Notes: generated by a model not told the origin, from the sequence alone. DNA of 64,000 bases from Mycobacterium sp. OTB74 (GCF_029892685.1 NZ_JARXVD010000011.1:124001-188000); one strand, 5' to 3'; counted from the first letter of the stretch, positions 54,498 to 63,949 are shown. Made by a program: numbers and translations.

Positions 54498-55106
54498 ATG
54501 GTCGGCGATGGCGCATCGGCTGTAAACGAATTGATCGCACTACGCCAGCGCGCCGAAGGATACGGAGTCAAGATCGCCGTTGAATCTGTCGAAAGGCTGT
54601 GCTGTGTAAGTGGTTTGGGTGTAGCGGCCGTGCGGCAGACTCAGCAGGAACATGCCGCGGAGCCCCTTGCCGAGGAGTTGTGGCAGGCACTTACGGATAT
54701 GGCTCGGCACCTAACACAAAACGGAGCGCGGATCTACACGCATACCCAGAAATTGGGCAGATTCAAGAAATTCAGGTGCCCGACCGGCTTTGTGCCACAC
54801 CGAAGGCGCGCTGGATCCCACCCCACATGCTCTATCGTGTCGATCAACGCGCTAACACCTGACGGACAGCTCTTTTATTACCAGTATCCCGAATACGACT
54901 GGCGTGATGGCGCTCCCCAGTTGAAGTACGAAGACTGTAGTGCAAGCCGATTGGTTGCAGGCGAGGTAGTGATCGGCGAACTGGTCGTAAGCGTGGGTGA
55001 TGGTGGGCTATGTCTGCGAGCCTACGACGAATACACACCGCCCTTTTACGAGTTCCTAGCGTCGCTGTCTCAGCGAGTCTCTACGACCCCTTTAGAGAGT
55101 GATTAA
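54498..55106 (+). CDS. hypothetical protein
   Basis: 202 residues, no family recognised. It has several Cys, a helical first half, and an acidic aromatic second half (QLFYYQYPEYDWRDGAPQL). Codon use is less GC-biased than in neighbours, which fits recent acquisition. The start (ATG 54498) is uncertain since no ribosome binding site is obvious. Confidence 0.45.
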   Translation: MVGDGASAVNELIALRQRAEGYGVKIAVESVERLCCVSGLGVAAVRQTQQEHAAEPLAEELWQALTDMARHLTQNGARIYTHTQKLGRFKKFRCPTGFVPHRRRAGSHPTCSIVSINALTPDGQLFYYQYPEYDWRDGAPQLKYEDCSASRLVAGEVVIGELVVSVGDGGLCLRAYDEYTPPFYEFLASLSQRVSTTPLESD

Positions 55107-55202
55107 GGCAGGTACTTTTGCCTTTGGGCTAACCGATCGACGGTTAGGCGGCCCCGCCGGGCCGGTTCTGCTCGCCGAACAGCACAGCCAGGAGTGGTGC
55201 TA

Positions 55203-55583
55203 ATGAGGACCCGGTTTGCGATGGTGTGCTGGCTGGTGTTGATAGCGGCAGGTTGTGCGCCGCAGCCGGATGTGACCGCAACTGATGCCGACAACGATGG
55301 ACACATCGAGCTCCGCAGCGGTCAACTTTTTGACATCGTCCTCGCCGACGATTACGACTAGACGAGCTGTCAGTGGCGCGAAGAGCACAATGACAACCCA
55401 CCCGTCATCGAGGTGCTCGGACAGCGTTACGAGTGGACCCGAAAGCCACCCGCCGGTACCGCCAACGGTACAAACACCCAGAGATACCGCGCAAAGGAAG
55501 AGGGGCCGGCGCGGATCAATCTGATCGAGTCGACTAACTCCGGAAAGGTCTGTCGCCGTTACGAACTCACCGTAACAGCGAAC
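55203..55583 (+). pseudogene. chagasin-like (I42) lipoprotein with an in-frame amber
   Basis: From ATG 55203 (AGGAG upstream) a lipoprotein signal MRTRFAMVCWLVLIAAGC with lipobox AAGC leads into RSGQLFDIVLADDYD, then TAG at 55359-55361. The same frame continues with TSCQWREEHND, VLGQRYEW, TNTQRYRAKEEG and YELTVTA. This is the full beta-sandwich of the chagasin family of cysteine-protease inhibitors. After the domain the frame runs on through the hairpin at 55601, so the original stop is also lost. Pseudogene, or an amber-readthrough gene. Confidence 0.6.
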
Positions 55584-55600
55584 CAACACACCCTTCAAAA

Positions 55601-55638
55601 CGAAAGAGCCTCCCTCAACAACGAGGGAGGCTCTTTCG
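55601..55638. terminator. strong hairpin terminator
   Basis: A perfect 16-bp stem CGAAAGAGCCTCCCTC with a 6-nt loop AACAAC. On the minus strand it is followed by TTTTG, so it ends the small minus-strand gene at 55655-55861; it may also stop plus-strand transcripts. Confidence 0.8.
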
Positions 55639-55654
55639 CTGCGGCGGGGCATTG

Positions 55655-55861
55655 TCACGCGACGGCAGCACGCTTTGCCGCTGCATACCACCCAGCACCC
55701 GTACCACAACGAAGATCTTCAGCAGCCGCAGCCAACGTCTCGACCGGAACATCCCGTGCGATCTCATCAGAAAACCACCGCGCCAATCGATTTGGATCAG
55801 CACCGGCAGCGACGAACACGGCCAGCATGCTCAGCTCCGTGCGGCTCGGGGTGTTCGTCAT
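55655..55861 (-). CDS. hypothetical 68-residue protein
   Basis: ATG 55861 with GGAG nine bases upstream and a terminator directly after the stop. Helical and Ala-rich: TELSMLAVFVAAGADPNRLARWF, in pieces, then EDLRCGTGAGWYAAAKRA. No family named. Clear gene punctuation on both sides supports it. Confidence 0.55.
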   Translation of the reverse strand: MTNTPSRTELSMLAVFVAAGADPNRLARWFSDEIARDVPVETLAAAAEDLRCGTGAGWYAAAKRAAVA

Positions 55862-56254
55862 GGTTGCTGCTCCTACCTGTCGGGAATACCTGAAACCTAA
55901 ACCCGCACACCGACAAACCGGCCAACGTCGCGCAGCCGCCGGCCTTTCCGAACGTGCCGCGACCCAGGCTCGCGCGCCGGCGACCCACCTCGCCATCGGC
56001 GGGGGACGGTCATCAACCGAGGTGAAACCCGACTTCTCAATCAAGGCCCGCGGCGACCTGAAACCGCTAGCTACAGAATCTGATTCGCAAAACTCGCGCC
56101 GAAGAACCGACGATCCGCGGACCGCCTAGACGCCACCTACTGGTGCCACCATGGACACATAGCGACTCCTGATCGCGATCAAGCAGACCCCCACCGGAGG
56201 TGCCACCCTGCCAGGGACAGCAGCTGAGACGAACGCGGCCAGCGTGACGCGCCA
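55862..56254. other. gene-free stretch before the DUF4157 gene
   Basis: About 390 bases with no credible gene; promoters for the flanking divergent genes are expected. No clear ribosome binding site is seen before the DUF4157 frame. Confidence 0.35.
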
Positions 56255-58054
56255 GTGATGCGCAGGGCGTACAACGACGCCATGAAGCCCAAGAACCCGC
56301 CAGTCGAACGGGCGGCAGTTCCACTCCGGATGAGCCACCATGCGACTGCGGGTCCGCAGCCGGCGCCACAATTGAAGCTGCGGCGAACCATCAAGACCGC
56401 CGCGCGGCCGTCTCAGGTGGCGGTGGTCCCTCCGCTGGTGGACGGCGCGCTGCCGTGGCCCGGGGACCCGTCAGCTGACGAGGTGCTCCGCGCGCCCGTG
56501 CAGCAGCCTCGGGTCCAAGCGGCCGAGAGGGCAGCGTCCGCTCCCACAGCCATTGGACGAACAGATGACGCATTGGAGCGCGAAGCAGAGGCGACGGCAG
56601 ATGCTATTTCGCTAGGCCGTACTGCATCGCCGCCCGAACATCTGCATCAGAGCCACGGAAACTCAACGCTCGCGCGAAGTTCGGATGATGGCCTCCTCCG
56701 CGGCCGGGCGGAGGCACTGGATCGTGACATACGCCGCGAGATGGAGCCGCGCCTCGGCTTCGATCTCGGCGACGTGCGCGTGCATCGCGACGACGCGGCA
56801 GCCACGGCGACCACCGCGCTGAACGCCCGAGCCTTCACCGCCGGCCGCGATATCGCGTTCGCGCCCGGCGAGTTCCGTCCCGACACCGCTTCGGGACGGC
56901 GGCTTCTCGTGCACGAGCTGACCCACGTCGCGCAGCAGATGCACGCCAGCACGCCTCACGTTCAGCGGCAGCCCAAACCCAATACTGAGCCGTGGCTGAC
57001 ACAGGTCGACGACATCCTGCCGCCGAAAGTAGGGCTGCTCGAACATATAAACCAGATCGGGCAGCTCACGGACCGATTCACAACAGAGCAGCTCAACGAG
57101 CTGATCGGCATGATCCATGCAAACCCAGACGCGACGAATTTCACGCGTCACGAGGCCGGCGTTCCCGGCATCTTCGCGCTGCAGGACACGCGGATCGGCA
57201 AGCGCCTCGACGTTGCCGCTGCGCGGTTCCTGCTAAAGAGGTTCCCAGCGCACGCCCTCACGCCCCGCAAGTCGGACGACAAGAAAGCCCAGGTGTTCTC
57301 CGAGAAGGTCGTGCGCGACGCGTACATCCGCTTCCACTACAACGCGATACTGCCCGAAAAAGGCGACCCACTCCCGGCAGACCTGCCGAAAGAGACCCGC
57401 GAGAACTGCATCGCCGTAGTACACGCCATAGCGCCACAGCTGTTCACAAGTGCGTCAGTCATGAAGACGATCGAGAAGCGCTTGGCGAAGCTCAGGGAAA
57501 AGAAGGAAACCTACACGATGGTATATACCGGCGAGGCTCTAGCCGGTATAGGTGTCGCGGACCCACGTGTCCAGATTAAATTCAAAGACGCCGCCGGCAA
57601 GACGACCAACGGCGACACTGAGCCGACGACCCTCGAAAGCAGTGCGTGGGACAAGGTCATGGACAAGGTCGGGAATGACTTCGGCTGGCATATCTTCGGG
57701 ATGGCGATAATGGACGGCCATCACAGTGTCACGCTGTTCGTCGACAATCAGCCGGAGGGAAAGACGCTCTACTGGGCTGACCAATGGAGGATCGACCCAG
57801 GTGACGACTTCTTTGAGCAGCCAGGTGCGATATCGGGGTTCCGCCAGTACGAGAAGGCGGGTTTCGACAAGTTCATCGAGCAGAAGACTAACGACTGGTG
57901 GAAGGATGTGCATCGGCCCGACTCGGACTGCGGGAAGAGGAAGGGAACTAAGTGGGACTCCGGGTGTCGCTACAGCGCCACGCTAATGCTCTGGCAGCTG
58001 CGGAAGGTCGTGCAGTCGACCAAGAAACCTGATTCGCACGCTCCACATCCATGA
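56255..58054 (+). CDS. DUF4157 (eCIS-core) protein with a possible cysteine-peptidase tail
   Basis: 599 residues from GTG 56255 (ATG 56282 is the alternative). A Pro-rich, disordered head (1-100) precedes the DUF4157 region at about 160-230: RLGFDLGDVRVHRDD, ALNARAFTAGRDIAF and the metal motif HELTH (220-224). The C-terminal 350 residues are unlike DUF4157. There NCIAVVHAI (Cys385), MDGHHSV (His489/490) and YWADQW (Asp509) are in the order of a papain-like triad. DUF4157 proteins occur with extracellular contractile injection systems and in toxin-like proteins. No eCIS genes and no clear immunity gene are nearby. Suspected effector or toxin. Confidence 0.7.
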   Translation: MMRRAYNDAMKPKNPPVERAAVPLRMSHHATAGPQPAPQLKLRRTIKTAARPSQVAVVPPLVDGALPWPGDPSADEVLRAPVQQPRVQAAERAASAPTAIGRTDDALEREAEATADAISLGRTASPPEHLHQSHGNSTLARSSDDGLLRGRAEALDRDIRREMEPRLGFDLGDVRVHRDDAAATATTALNARAFTAGRDIAFAPGEFRPDTASGRRLLVHELTHVAQQMHASTPHVQRQPKPNTEPWLTQVDDILPPKVGLLEHINQIGQLTDRFTTEQLNELIGMIHANPDATNFTRHEAGVPGIFALQDTRIGKRLDVAAARFLLKRFPAHALTPRKSDDKKAQVFSEKVVRDAYIRFHYNAILPEKGDPLPADLPKETRENCIAVVHAIAPQLFTSASVMKTIEKRLAKLREKKETYTMVYTGEALAGIGVADPRVQIKFKDAAGKTTNGDTEPTTLESSAWDKVMDKVGNDFGWHIFGMAIMDGHHSVTLFVDNQPEGKTLYWADQWRIDPGDDFFEQPGAISGFRQYEKAGFDKFIEQKTNDWWKDVHRPDSDCGKRKGTKWDSGCRYSATLMLWQLRKVVQSTKKPDSHAPHP

Positions 58055-58087
58055 CTACCGCACCACAACTCAGCGCCGGCGACGATG

Positions 58088-58315
58088 TACAACTGGCGCC
58101 GCGCGTACGGCGGCATGGACACCGATGCGGCCGGAGGACTCAAGGAGCTGCGCGAGCAGAGGCTCGGCTCAAGCAGCTGCTGGCTGAGGCCGAGTTGGAG
58201 AAGGACGCGCTGCGGGAAGTCGCGAAGGGAAAATCCTGAGCCCAGCTGCCAAGCGCCGCACTGTGGACGTGCTCAAGGGCACGTTGCGGCCGCATGACCG
58301 CGCACTTGGCCACAC
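58088..58315 (+). pseudogene. IS3-family transposase OrfA relic
   Basis: Three frames read as parts of an IS3-type OrfA: YNWRRAYGGMDTDAAGGLKE, ARLKQLLAEAELEKDALREV and KILSPAAKRRTVDVLKGTL. Two frameshifts separate them and no OrfB follows. It lies directly behind the DUF4157 gene. Confidence 0.8.
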
Positions 58316-58553
58316 GGCAACACAGCGTGATGATCGGATTTTCCTTAGGCCGCAACGCAATCGCCTCGTTCCTCCATCAACGACACCACCAGCTCGCAAA
58401 AATCTGAACGCCTCGCAGGGCATAGATCTACCTGCAGATCAGTCACATCCGACCCACGCCACCCAACGGCCACCCTCGCATCACAAATACCGTCCCGCCG
58501 CGAGCCCAAATACCGCCATCAGCAGGCGGCCGTCTACCATGAGGCGTCCCTAT

Positions 58554-58687
58554 GGGTTTTCGACACCTATTTCGATAGGTCCCCAGCCCCCGCGGACCTG
58601 TAGAAAACTCCGACTCCGCTGATCAGCACCGGTGCAGTGTTGGGCCCCGCAACGCGGTAGGGCCGAATGCGCAACGCGTCCCATGCC
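58554..58687. repeat. dispersed repeat, copy B
   Basis: GGGTTTTCGACACC start, hairpins CCTAT-ttcg-ATAGG and GGTCC-N11-GGACC, then GCTGATCAGCACCGG and a right half shared with 47203-47288. See copy A at 53641. Confidence 0.75.
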
Positions 58688-59108
58688 CCGAGCTGGCGAT
58701 ATCGCTCGGCGATTGGGCAATCGACTTCGTGAAGATCGACCGAATATCCAGTACGGCGGCGGGTGGTGGGACTGATGCCGCCCTCGCACGAAAGCGCTCC
58801 GAGACAACGGTGGACCCTTGGGTTTTGCTGACAGTAATCCGGGAAAACATGATGGCTGTCCGAATCTGCCCGGTTTTCCAGAACCATCTGACAGTTGCAT
58901 AGCCCCTGCGGCTGCGCCGGTATTTCTGGCGTGACCGATGACTAGGCCCGGCTAAACCGGGCTGAATCCGCGACCATCTGGCAGTGCCGGACTGGCCTCG
59001 GTTCGGACGTCCGGAACTGTCTGAGAATGTCGGATTGCACCGCCGCCCTCGAACGTCGGCGGGCGGTTTAGGCCTTGATATACGTCCGTGACGTTATGCC
59101 CTGTGCGT

Positions 59109-59171
59109 GGCTGGATGCCCCTCGGAGGCGAATTGCGCGCTCTTGCATCGGTTTTAGGCATCTAACTGCGT
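59109..59171. repeat. second dispersed repeat, copy 1
   Basis: GGCTGGATGCCCCTCGGAGG, then CGAATTG, and TTTTAGGCATCTAACTGCG at the end. About 78 percent identical by eye to 59750-59812. Confidence 0.55.
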
Positions 59172-59380
59172 GGCTGACAGGTTCGTCAGTGTGCGCTCGG
59201 GCGGAAATTACGCGTGACCGGCAGAGATATCTAGTGCCACGGGTTCTTGGCGTACCTGGCTGGGCGGCAATTGATCCCGGTCCGCTGGGCGGACCGCACT
59301 GTTGCGGGCCGAGATCCCATAGAGATGTAATCCGCAGGCGGGAGCCAACCGCGGTTCGTAACCATTTAACGGAGGTCAAG

Positions 59381-59554
59381 ATGGCTGATGTTCTGCAAAA
59401 TGAGTGGCGGTACTGCAATAAGTGTTGCGGTCTGTGGTACGCCGGGAATGCAGTACGAGGCAGATTTGGGGTGTGCCCCGCTGGCGGTGGGCACTCAGGG
59501 GAAGGCCTAAGCGGAAACTACTCGCTTCAGGGCGATTCGTCTGATATGGCCTGA
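59381..59554 (+). CDS. 57-residue Cys-rich (zinc-ribbon-like) protein
   Basis: GGAGG lies five bases before the ATG. The residues EWRYCNKCCGLWYAG and GVCPAGGGHS, then GNYSL, match a small repeat domain (W-x-x-C-x-x-C-x-G-L then CPAGG-x-H and Y-x-L) that occurs in tandem in some secreted bacterial proteins. Cys12, Cys15, Cys32 and His38 could bind a metal. Here it stands alone, between two copies of a short repeat. Confidence 0.7.
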   Translation: MADVLQNEWRYCNKCCGLWYAGNAVRGRFGVCPAGGGHSGEGLSGNYSLQGDSSDMA

Positions 59555-60118
59555 GCCTCATCGTGTTATCCGATTCTGTGTCGGGATGGCCCTGGGAGGC
59601 CGCCACGCCTGTTATCGCTGGCGTCGCGGCTGTCCAGCGCCACCGCATCACCTCCCCGGGCCAGTTGGGCTTGTGGTGATGCTATGCCGATTCGATCATC
59701 AGCCTGCGGGCATGGGTATTGCCGGTACGGGTCAATCCACCTTGGGTCCGGCTGAATGTCCCTAGGAGGCGAATTGATCCTTCTTGCAACGGCTTTCGGC
59801 ATCCAATCGCATTCGTGAGTGCGAGCCTCGACGAGCGCAAGCCGATCCCATCAACGCTACCGGGACGGAACTACGTGCGGCGCAAGACACCGAAGTCACC
59901 AATGCGTCGACGACCGACCGCGACGCGGGGCCAGTGCCATTTGGGCGTCATCTCCAAAGCGTCTGAACCACCGGGACAGAACTCCGTCACCACGTGTCGG
60001 TGGGACGCGCCGTGCTCCAGCCACGAATGTGCTCGACGACGCTGAAGCCCTGCATCACTTTGGCAATTCTCGAATCTATGGTTCTGTGGCGAAACAGCCT
60101 GCACGGCAGTGCAAATGA
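59555..60118. other. gene-poor stretch
   Basis: About 560 bases with no supported gene; contains the second copy of the short repeat (59750-59812). Confidence 0.4.
59750..59812. repeat. second dispersed repeat, copy 2
   Basis: GGCTGAATGTCCCTAGGAGG, CGAATTG and TTTCGGCATCCAATCGC align with 59109-59171. The pair brackets the 57-residue Cys-rich gene. Confidence 0.55.
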
Positions 60119-60907
60119 TCAGTCTTCCGGTATCCCACCCAGGACAGGTCCGCCGTCGATGGCGAAGGTTTGGCCGGTCATGTAGGACGCGGCGTCGCTG
60201 ACCGCGAACAGGATGGCCCATGCGACTTCGTCGGGACGTCCGGCACGGCGCAGCGGGGTTCGGGTTGCAATCTCCGTTTGGTCGATCCCCGCGACGTTCC
60301 ATGCTGCGAGTACACGTTCTGAGGCGATCGCGCCCACGGCGATGCAGTTGGCGCGGATGCCATACTTGCCCCATTCGTTGGCGGTGACCCTGGTGAACAT
60401 CTGCAGGGCGGCTTTCGCCGAGGCGTAGTGAGCTCCGCCCCTGATGCCGTTGATTCCCGCATCCGAGGAAATGTTCACGATTGCACCGGATCTCTGGTTG
60501 CGGAAATGCACTCCCGCTTCCCGGGTCGCCACGTACGCAGAACGCACATTGAGGTCGTACACCGAATCCCAGGCCTTGGTGGGTAGGTCCTCCAGCGGTC
60601 CCATTCGGGTTCCGCCGGCATTGTTCACCAGGATGTCGATGCGCCCCAGTTCGTCGACGGTGCGCTGCACCATCGCCACAACCTGTTTCTCGTCTTTGAC
60701 GTCGGTTGGCACCGCAAGACAGCGCCGTCCCGTGGCCTCCTCGACGGCAGCGGCAGTCTTGTCCAAGTCTGCGACAGTGCGGGCCGCGATCGCCACATCG
60801 GCACCGTATCTGGCCAGAAGCATCGCGGTCGCAGCGCCGATTCCTGTTCCCCCGCCGGTCACCAGGGCCACTCGTCCGGTGAGATCGAACGCGTTGTCTA
60901 TGGTCAT
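60119..60907 (-). CDS. short-chain dehydrogenase/reductase
   Basis: 262 residues. TGGGTGIG cofactor motif near 20, NNAGG, catalytic Ser in NISSDAG and YASAK near 160, and a C-terminal FAIDGGPVLGG. Classical SDR. ATG 60907 has GAGGAGAAG upstream and is preferred to one five codons earlier. It follows the VOC and thioesterase genes on the same strand. Confidence 0.88.
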   Translation of the reverse strand: MTIDNAFDLTGRVALVTGGGTGIGAATAMLLARYGADVAIAARTVADLDKTAAAVEEATGRRCLAVPTDVKDEKQVVAMVQRTVDELGRIDILVNNAGGTRMGPLEDLPTKAWDSVYDLNVRSAYVATREAGVHFRNQRSGAIVNISSDAGINGIRGGAHYASAKAALQMFTRVTANEWGKYGIRANCIAVGAIASERVLAAWNVAGIDQTEIATRTPLRRAGRPDEVAWAILFAVSDAASYMTGQTFAIDGGPVLGGIPED

Positions 60908-61073
60908 CGGGCTTCTCCTCAAGGCCTACACGGAAATGGTTTGATCACGTTGTGGCTCAGGGCTATTCGGGCCAGTAGGTGATGTCGGCAGGCTCGCGGC
61001 GTTCGGTGATGGGTCGGGCCAGGCCCCGTTCATCGCAGATACATTGTCGAAGTGGTAGAGCGCTCGGGGGTTG

Positions 61074-61682
61074 TCATTCATCAGTGTTGTTCCCATCGTC
61101 GGGAACTCGGTAGCCATCGCGGGTCAGGATTCGGATGGGGTCGGTGCCGTCCCACGTTTCGCAGGTGCTCGCGATCTTGGCGAGATTGGTTTGAAAACTG
61201 GGCTTTTCTTCGACGATCTCGGTGAAGAATCCGAACTCCTCAACGGTGTCGATGAATGCCACGCGTTGCCCCGGATTGGTGAATTCGCACGCCAACTCGA
61301 ACTTCTGGTCCAGGTAGTGAGCGACCTTGGCGTCATATTCGCGGGTGAGCGTCGAAACTTGGTGCAAACCATAATCCCTGCCGCCGTACAGCCGCGCCAT
61401 CTCGGTGAACACCGAGTTGCCCTGCGCGTAGTCCTGAATGAGTTCGATCTGCACCGGCCCGGCCTGCGCGACGCCGATCTGGATGTCGACACTGGCGTCG
61501 GTGCCGCGGTAACGGCAGGTGTTCTGCGCGCGCGGCATGATGTGAAATGGTCCGACGCCGAAAACCTGCACCCACCGCGATGCGGCGCGCAGCAAGTCGG
61601 GGACAACGAAACCCATTTGAAACAGCCGGAATTCGCCTTCGGGCCAGCGGTGTTCGAACAGCGGGTGGGTGGCAACCTTCAC
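61074..61682 (-). CDS. VOC superfamily (glyoxalase-like) protein
   Basis: 202 residues. RLFQMGFVVPDLLRAASRWV and GPFHIMPRA mark the first beta-alpha-beta module, with QIELIQDY, YGLHQVSTL and ACEFTNPGQRVAFIDT in the second. Metal-dependent isomerase, epimerase or dioxygenase fold. The GTG start overlaps the thioesterase stop (GTGA), so the two are coupled. Confidence 0.82.
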   Translation of the reverse strand: MKVATHPLFEHRWPEGEFRLFQMGFVVPDLLRAASRWVQVFGVGPFHIMPRAQNTCRYRGTDASVDIQIGVAQAGPVQIELIQDYAQGNSVFTEMARLYGGRDYGLHQVSTLTREYDAKVAHYLDQKFELACEFTNPGQRVAFIDTVEEFGFFTEIVEEKPSFQTNLAKIASTCETWDGTDPIRILTRDGYRVPDDGNNTDE

Positions 61683-62671
61683 GTGATGTTCTCCTGGTCG
61701 GGGGTCGCTTCAACTGTGGTCGGGGTCGGCTCGGTCATCGGCCGGACGAGAACTTCCTGCGCAGTGCTGGCCACATGACGGCCGGCGGCGTCGATGATGG
61801 TTCCGCGGACCAGGGCGCGATGCCCAGCGATGGCGACGATCTGCTGGGTGTAGAGGTGCCACTGATCGAATTGCACCGGGCGGTGCAACCAGACGGTGTG
61901 GTCAAGGGTCAGACCCGTGTGCGTGGTGTAGCTGACAGGATCCGGGTGATTGCGAAATGCCATGTCCAGCAACAGATAGTCACTGGCATAGGCCAGCAGC
62001 GCAGCGTGCGTCTGCGGGCCGCCGTCAACCGCCCGCGGCAACCGCATCCAGTGCGCGCGTAGTCCTGATGATTGCGCACCGCCCAGGAAGGTCGGTGCTT
62101 CGGCGATGCGCATCTCCAGCGGCGGGGGCGTGTCGATCCAGGTACTGGCGGCGCCGGCCAATACCGGTGCGGCGCGGTGTGCCCAATGCTGCAGCAACGG
62201 CATTGATTCTGGGTCGCCATCGGGGGCCGTCGCGCAATCACCGTGTGCAGTATCGGGATTCGCGTCGAAGGACACCGTCGCTGTCAGCAGCGTACGTCCG
62301 CCCTGGGCCACGACAATCTGACGTACCGACATTGACCGGCCGTCACGGGTGCGGTCGACGGTGATATCCACGGGAGCGTTCGATGAGCCGGGGCGCAGGA
62401 ACGATGCATGGATCGAATGGGCGGTCAGTCCGGGAACCGTGGCGGCGGCCGCGGTCATCGCCTGGGCGACGAGCTGGCCGCCGAAAAGTCGGCCGAAGCG
62501 GCCGGCCTCGTTGTCGGCCACGAAATGATCCTCGGCGGCTGGTCGCAGTGTCAATGCATGCTCCAACTGTTCGAACGCGCCGAGCGTGGCGGCCTCCAGT
62601 GCGGTTCGAGCCCCTCGCAAAGGACCGGCGAAATCGGGGCGGGCCGTGACATCGGGGCTCTGCATCGTCAC
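61679..62671 (-). CDS. acyl-CoA thioesterase, TesB-like double hotdog
   Basis: 330 residues. RFGRLFGGQLVAQAMTAA in the first hotdog domain, SIHASFLRPG, and the second domain with LDHTVWLHRPVQFDQWHLYT. Hydrolyses acyl-CoA to free acid and CoA. The GTG at 62671 has AAGGAGG five bases upstream. Precedes the VOC gene in the same transcript. Confidence 0.87.
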   Translation of the reverse strand: MTMQSPDVTARPDFAGPLRGARTALEAATLGAFEQLEHALTLRPAAEDHFVADNEAGRFGRLFGGQLVAQAMTAAAATVPGLTAHSIHASFLRPGSSNAPVDITVDRTRDGRSMSVRQIVVAQGGRTLLTATVSFDANPDTAHGDCATAPDGDPESMPLLQHWAHRAAPVLAGAASTWIDTPPPLEMRIAEAPTFLGGAQSSGLRAHWMRLPRAVDGGPQTHAALLAYASDYLLLDMAFRNHPDPVSYTTHTGLTLDHTVWLHRPVQFDQWHLYTQQIVAIAGHRALVRGTIIDAAGRHVASTAQEVLVRPMTEPTPTTVEATPDQENIT

Positions 62672-62753
62672 AGCATCCTCCTTGTCATTTACCGGGTCCC
62701 GTCGGCGCTTGCACTACGCCTCTCTAAGACTTTAGAGTCGAGATGTACGGTAG

Positions 62754-62999
<246 letters not shown>

Positions 63000-63026
63000 T
63001 TTACCCATCATTGAAGGAGACAGCTG

Positions 63027-63944
63027 ATGCTCAGTGGGGAGAAAATTCTGATCACCGGGCCGGCCGGGCGGATCGCCAATGGGATCGCCAAGACCTTGGC
63101 ACCGGACAACGAAGTGTGGGGTATCGCCCGGTTCTCGGACCCGGCCGCCCGGGCCGAGGTCGAGGCGCTCGGTGTCACGACCCGCGCAGTCGACTTGGGC
63201 GACCCCGACTTCACCGATCTGCCAGATGATTTCACCTACCTGTTGCACATCGCGGCCGACTTCAGCGAGGACTACGAACAGGGTCTGCGAGTCAACGCCG
63301 AAGGCACTGGCCTGTTGTTATCGCATTGCCGCAAGGCTAAAGCAGCACTGGTGATGTCGACGGTCACCGTCTACAAGCCACACCCCGACCCCTGGCACGC
63401 ATTCACCGAGAGCGACCCGATCGGAGATGCCGGCTTGCCCAGCCCGCAGCCGTATTCGATCGTCAAGATCGCCGAGGAGGCCGTGGCCCGGTACTGCTCT
63501 CGGGAGTTCGGACTGCCGATCACCATCGCCCGGATGGGCAGCGCCTACGGCGAGCGCGGTGGCCTGCCGTTCTGGCACCTGCAGGCCATCGCCGAAGGAA
63601 AGCCGGTGATCGCCCGCTGGGATCCTTTGCCCTACAGCCCAATTCACTACGACGACATCAACGCCCACATCGCACCGCTTGTGGAAGCGGCCGCCAGTCC
63701 GGCCACGATCGTCAACTTCGCCGGCGACGAACCGGTGACCGTACAGCAGTGGTCAGCGTATTTTGCCGATCTGCTGGGTGTGCAGGCCGATCTGCGGGTC
63801 GAGGTCGTGCCGGGCGCATCGCTGGGATCGGTCGGCGACCCGAGCAAACGCCTCTCGATCACCGGCCCCTGTCGCGTGCCCTGGCGCGACGGATTCCGCG
63901 CGATGGCCGCACACCACTACCCCGACCGTGTCAAGGAGCTCTGA
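63027..63944 (+). CDS. NAD-dependent epimerase/dehydratase (extended SDR)
   Basis: 305 residues. ITGPAGRIANGIAKTL start (GxxGxxG), STVTVY and YSIVKIAEE with the catalytic Tyr and Lys, and a C-terminal substrate region. The ATG has GAAGGAGA upstream. Substrate may be a nucleotide sugar or a steroid- or CoA-linked ketone; undecided. It is followed five bases later by the next gene. Confidence 0.85.
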   Translation: MLSGEKILITGPAGRIANGIAKTLAPDNEVWGIARFSDPAARAEVEALGVTTRAVDLGDPDFTDLPDDFTYLLHIAADFSEDYEQGLRVNAEGTGLLLSHCRKAKAALVMSTVTVYKPHPDPWHAFTESDPIGDAGLPSPQPYSIVKIAEEAVARYCSREFGLPITIARMGSAYGERGGLPFWHLQAIAEGKPVIARWDPLPYSPIHYDDINAHIAPLVEAAASPATIVNFAGDEPVTVQQWSAYFADLLGVQADLRVEVVPGASLGSVGDPSKRLSITGPCRVPWRDGFRAMAAHHYPDRVKEL

Positions 63945-63949
63945 TACAC

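Larger units (their letters stand above)
58301..59380. other. gene-poor stretch with repeats
   Basis: About 1.1 kb with no intact gene. It contains dispersed repeat copy B (58554-58687) and the first copy of a second repeat (59109-59171). Minus-strand frames starting with MPK appear in both copies of the latter and are probably shadows or old gene starts. Confidence 0.4.

Noticed and set aside
59566-59802. Minus-strand ORF beginning MPKAVARRINSPPR, similar to one at 58952-59161
   Set aside because: The similarity comes from the duplicated 60-base repeat; the rest of the two frames does not agree.
56255-60118. Complete contractile injection system or prophage
   Set aside because: No sheath, tube, baseplate, capsid or integrase genes are present; only a DUF4157 protein and an IS3 relic.
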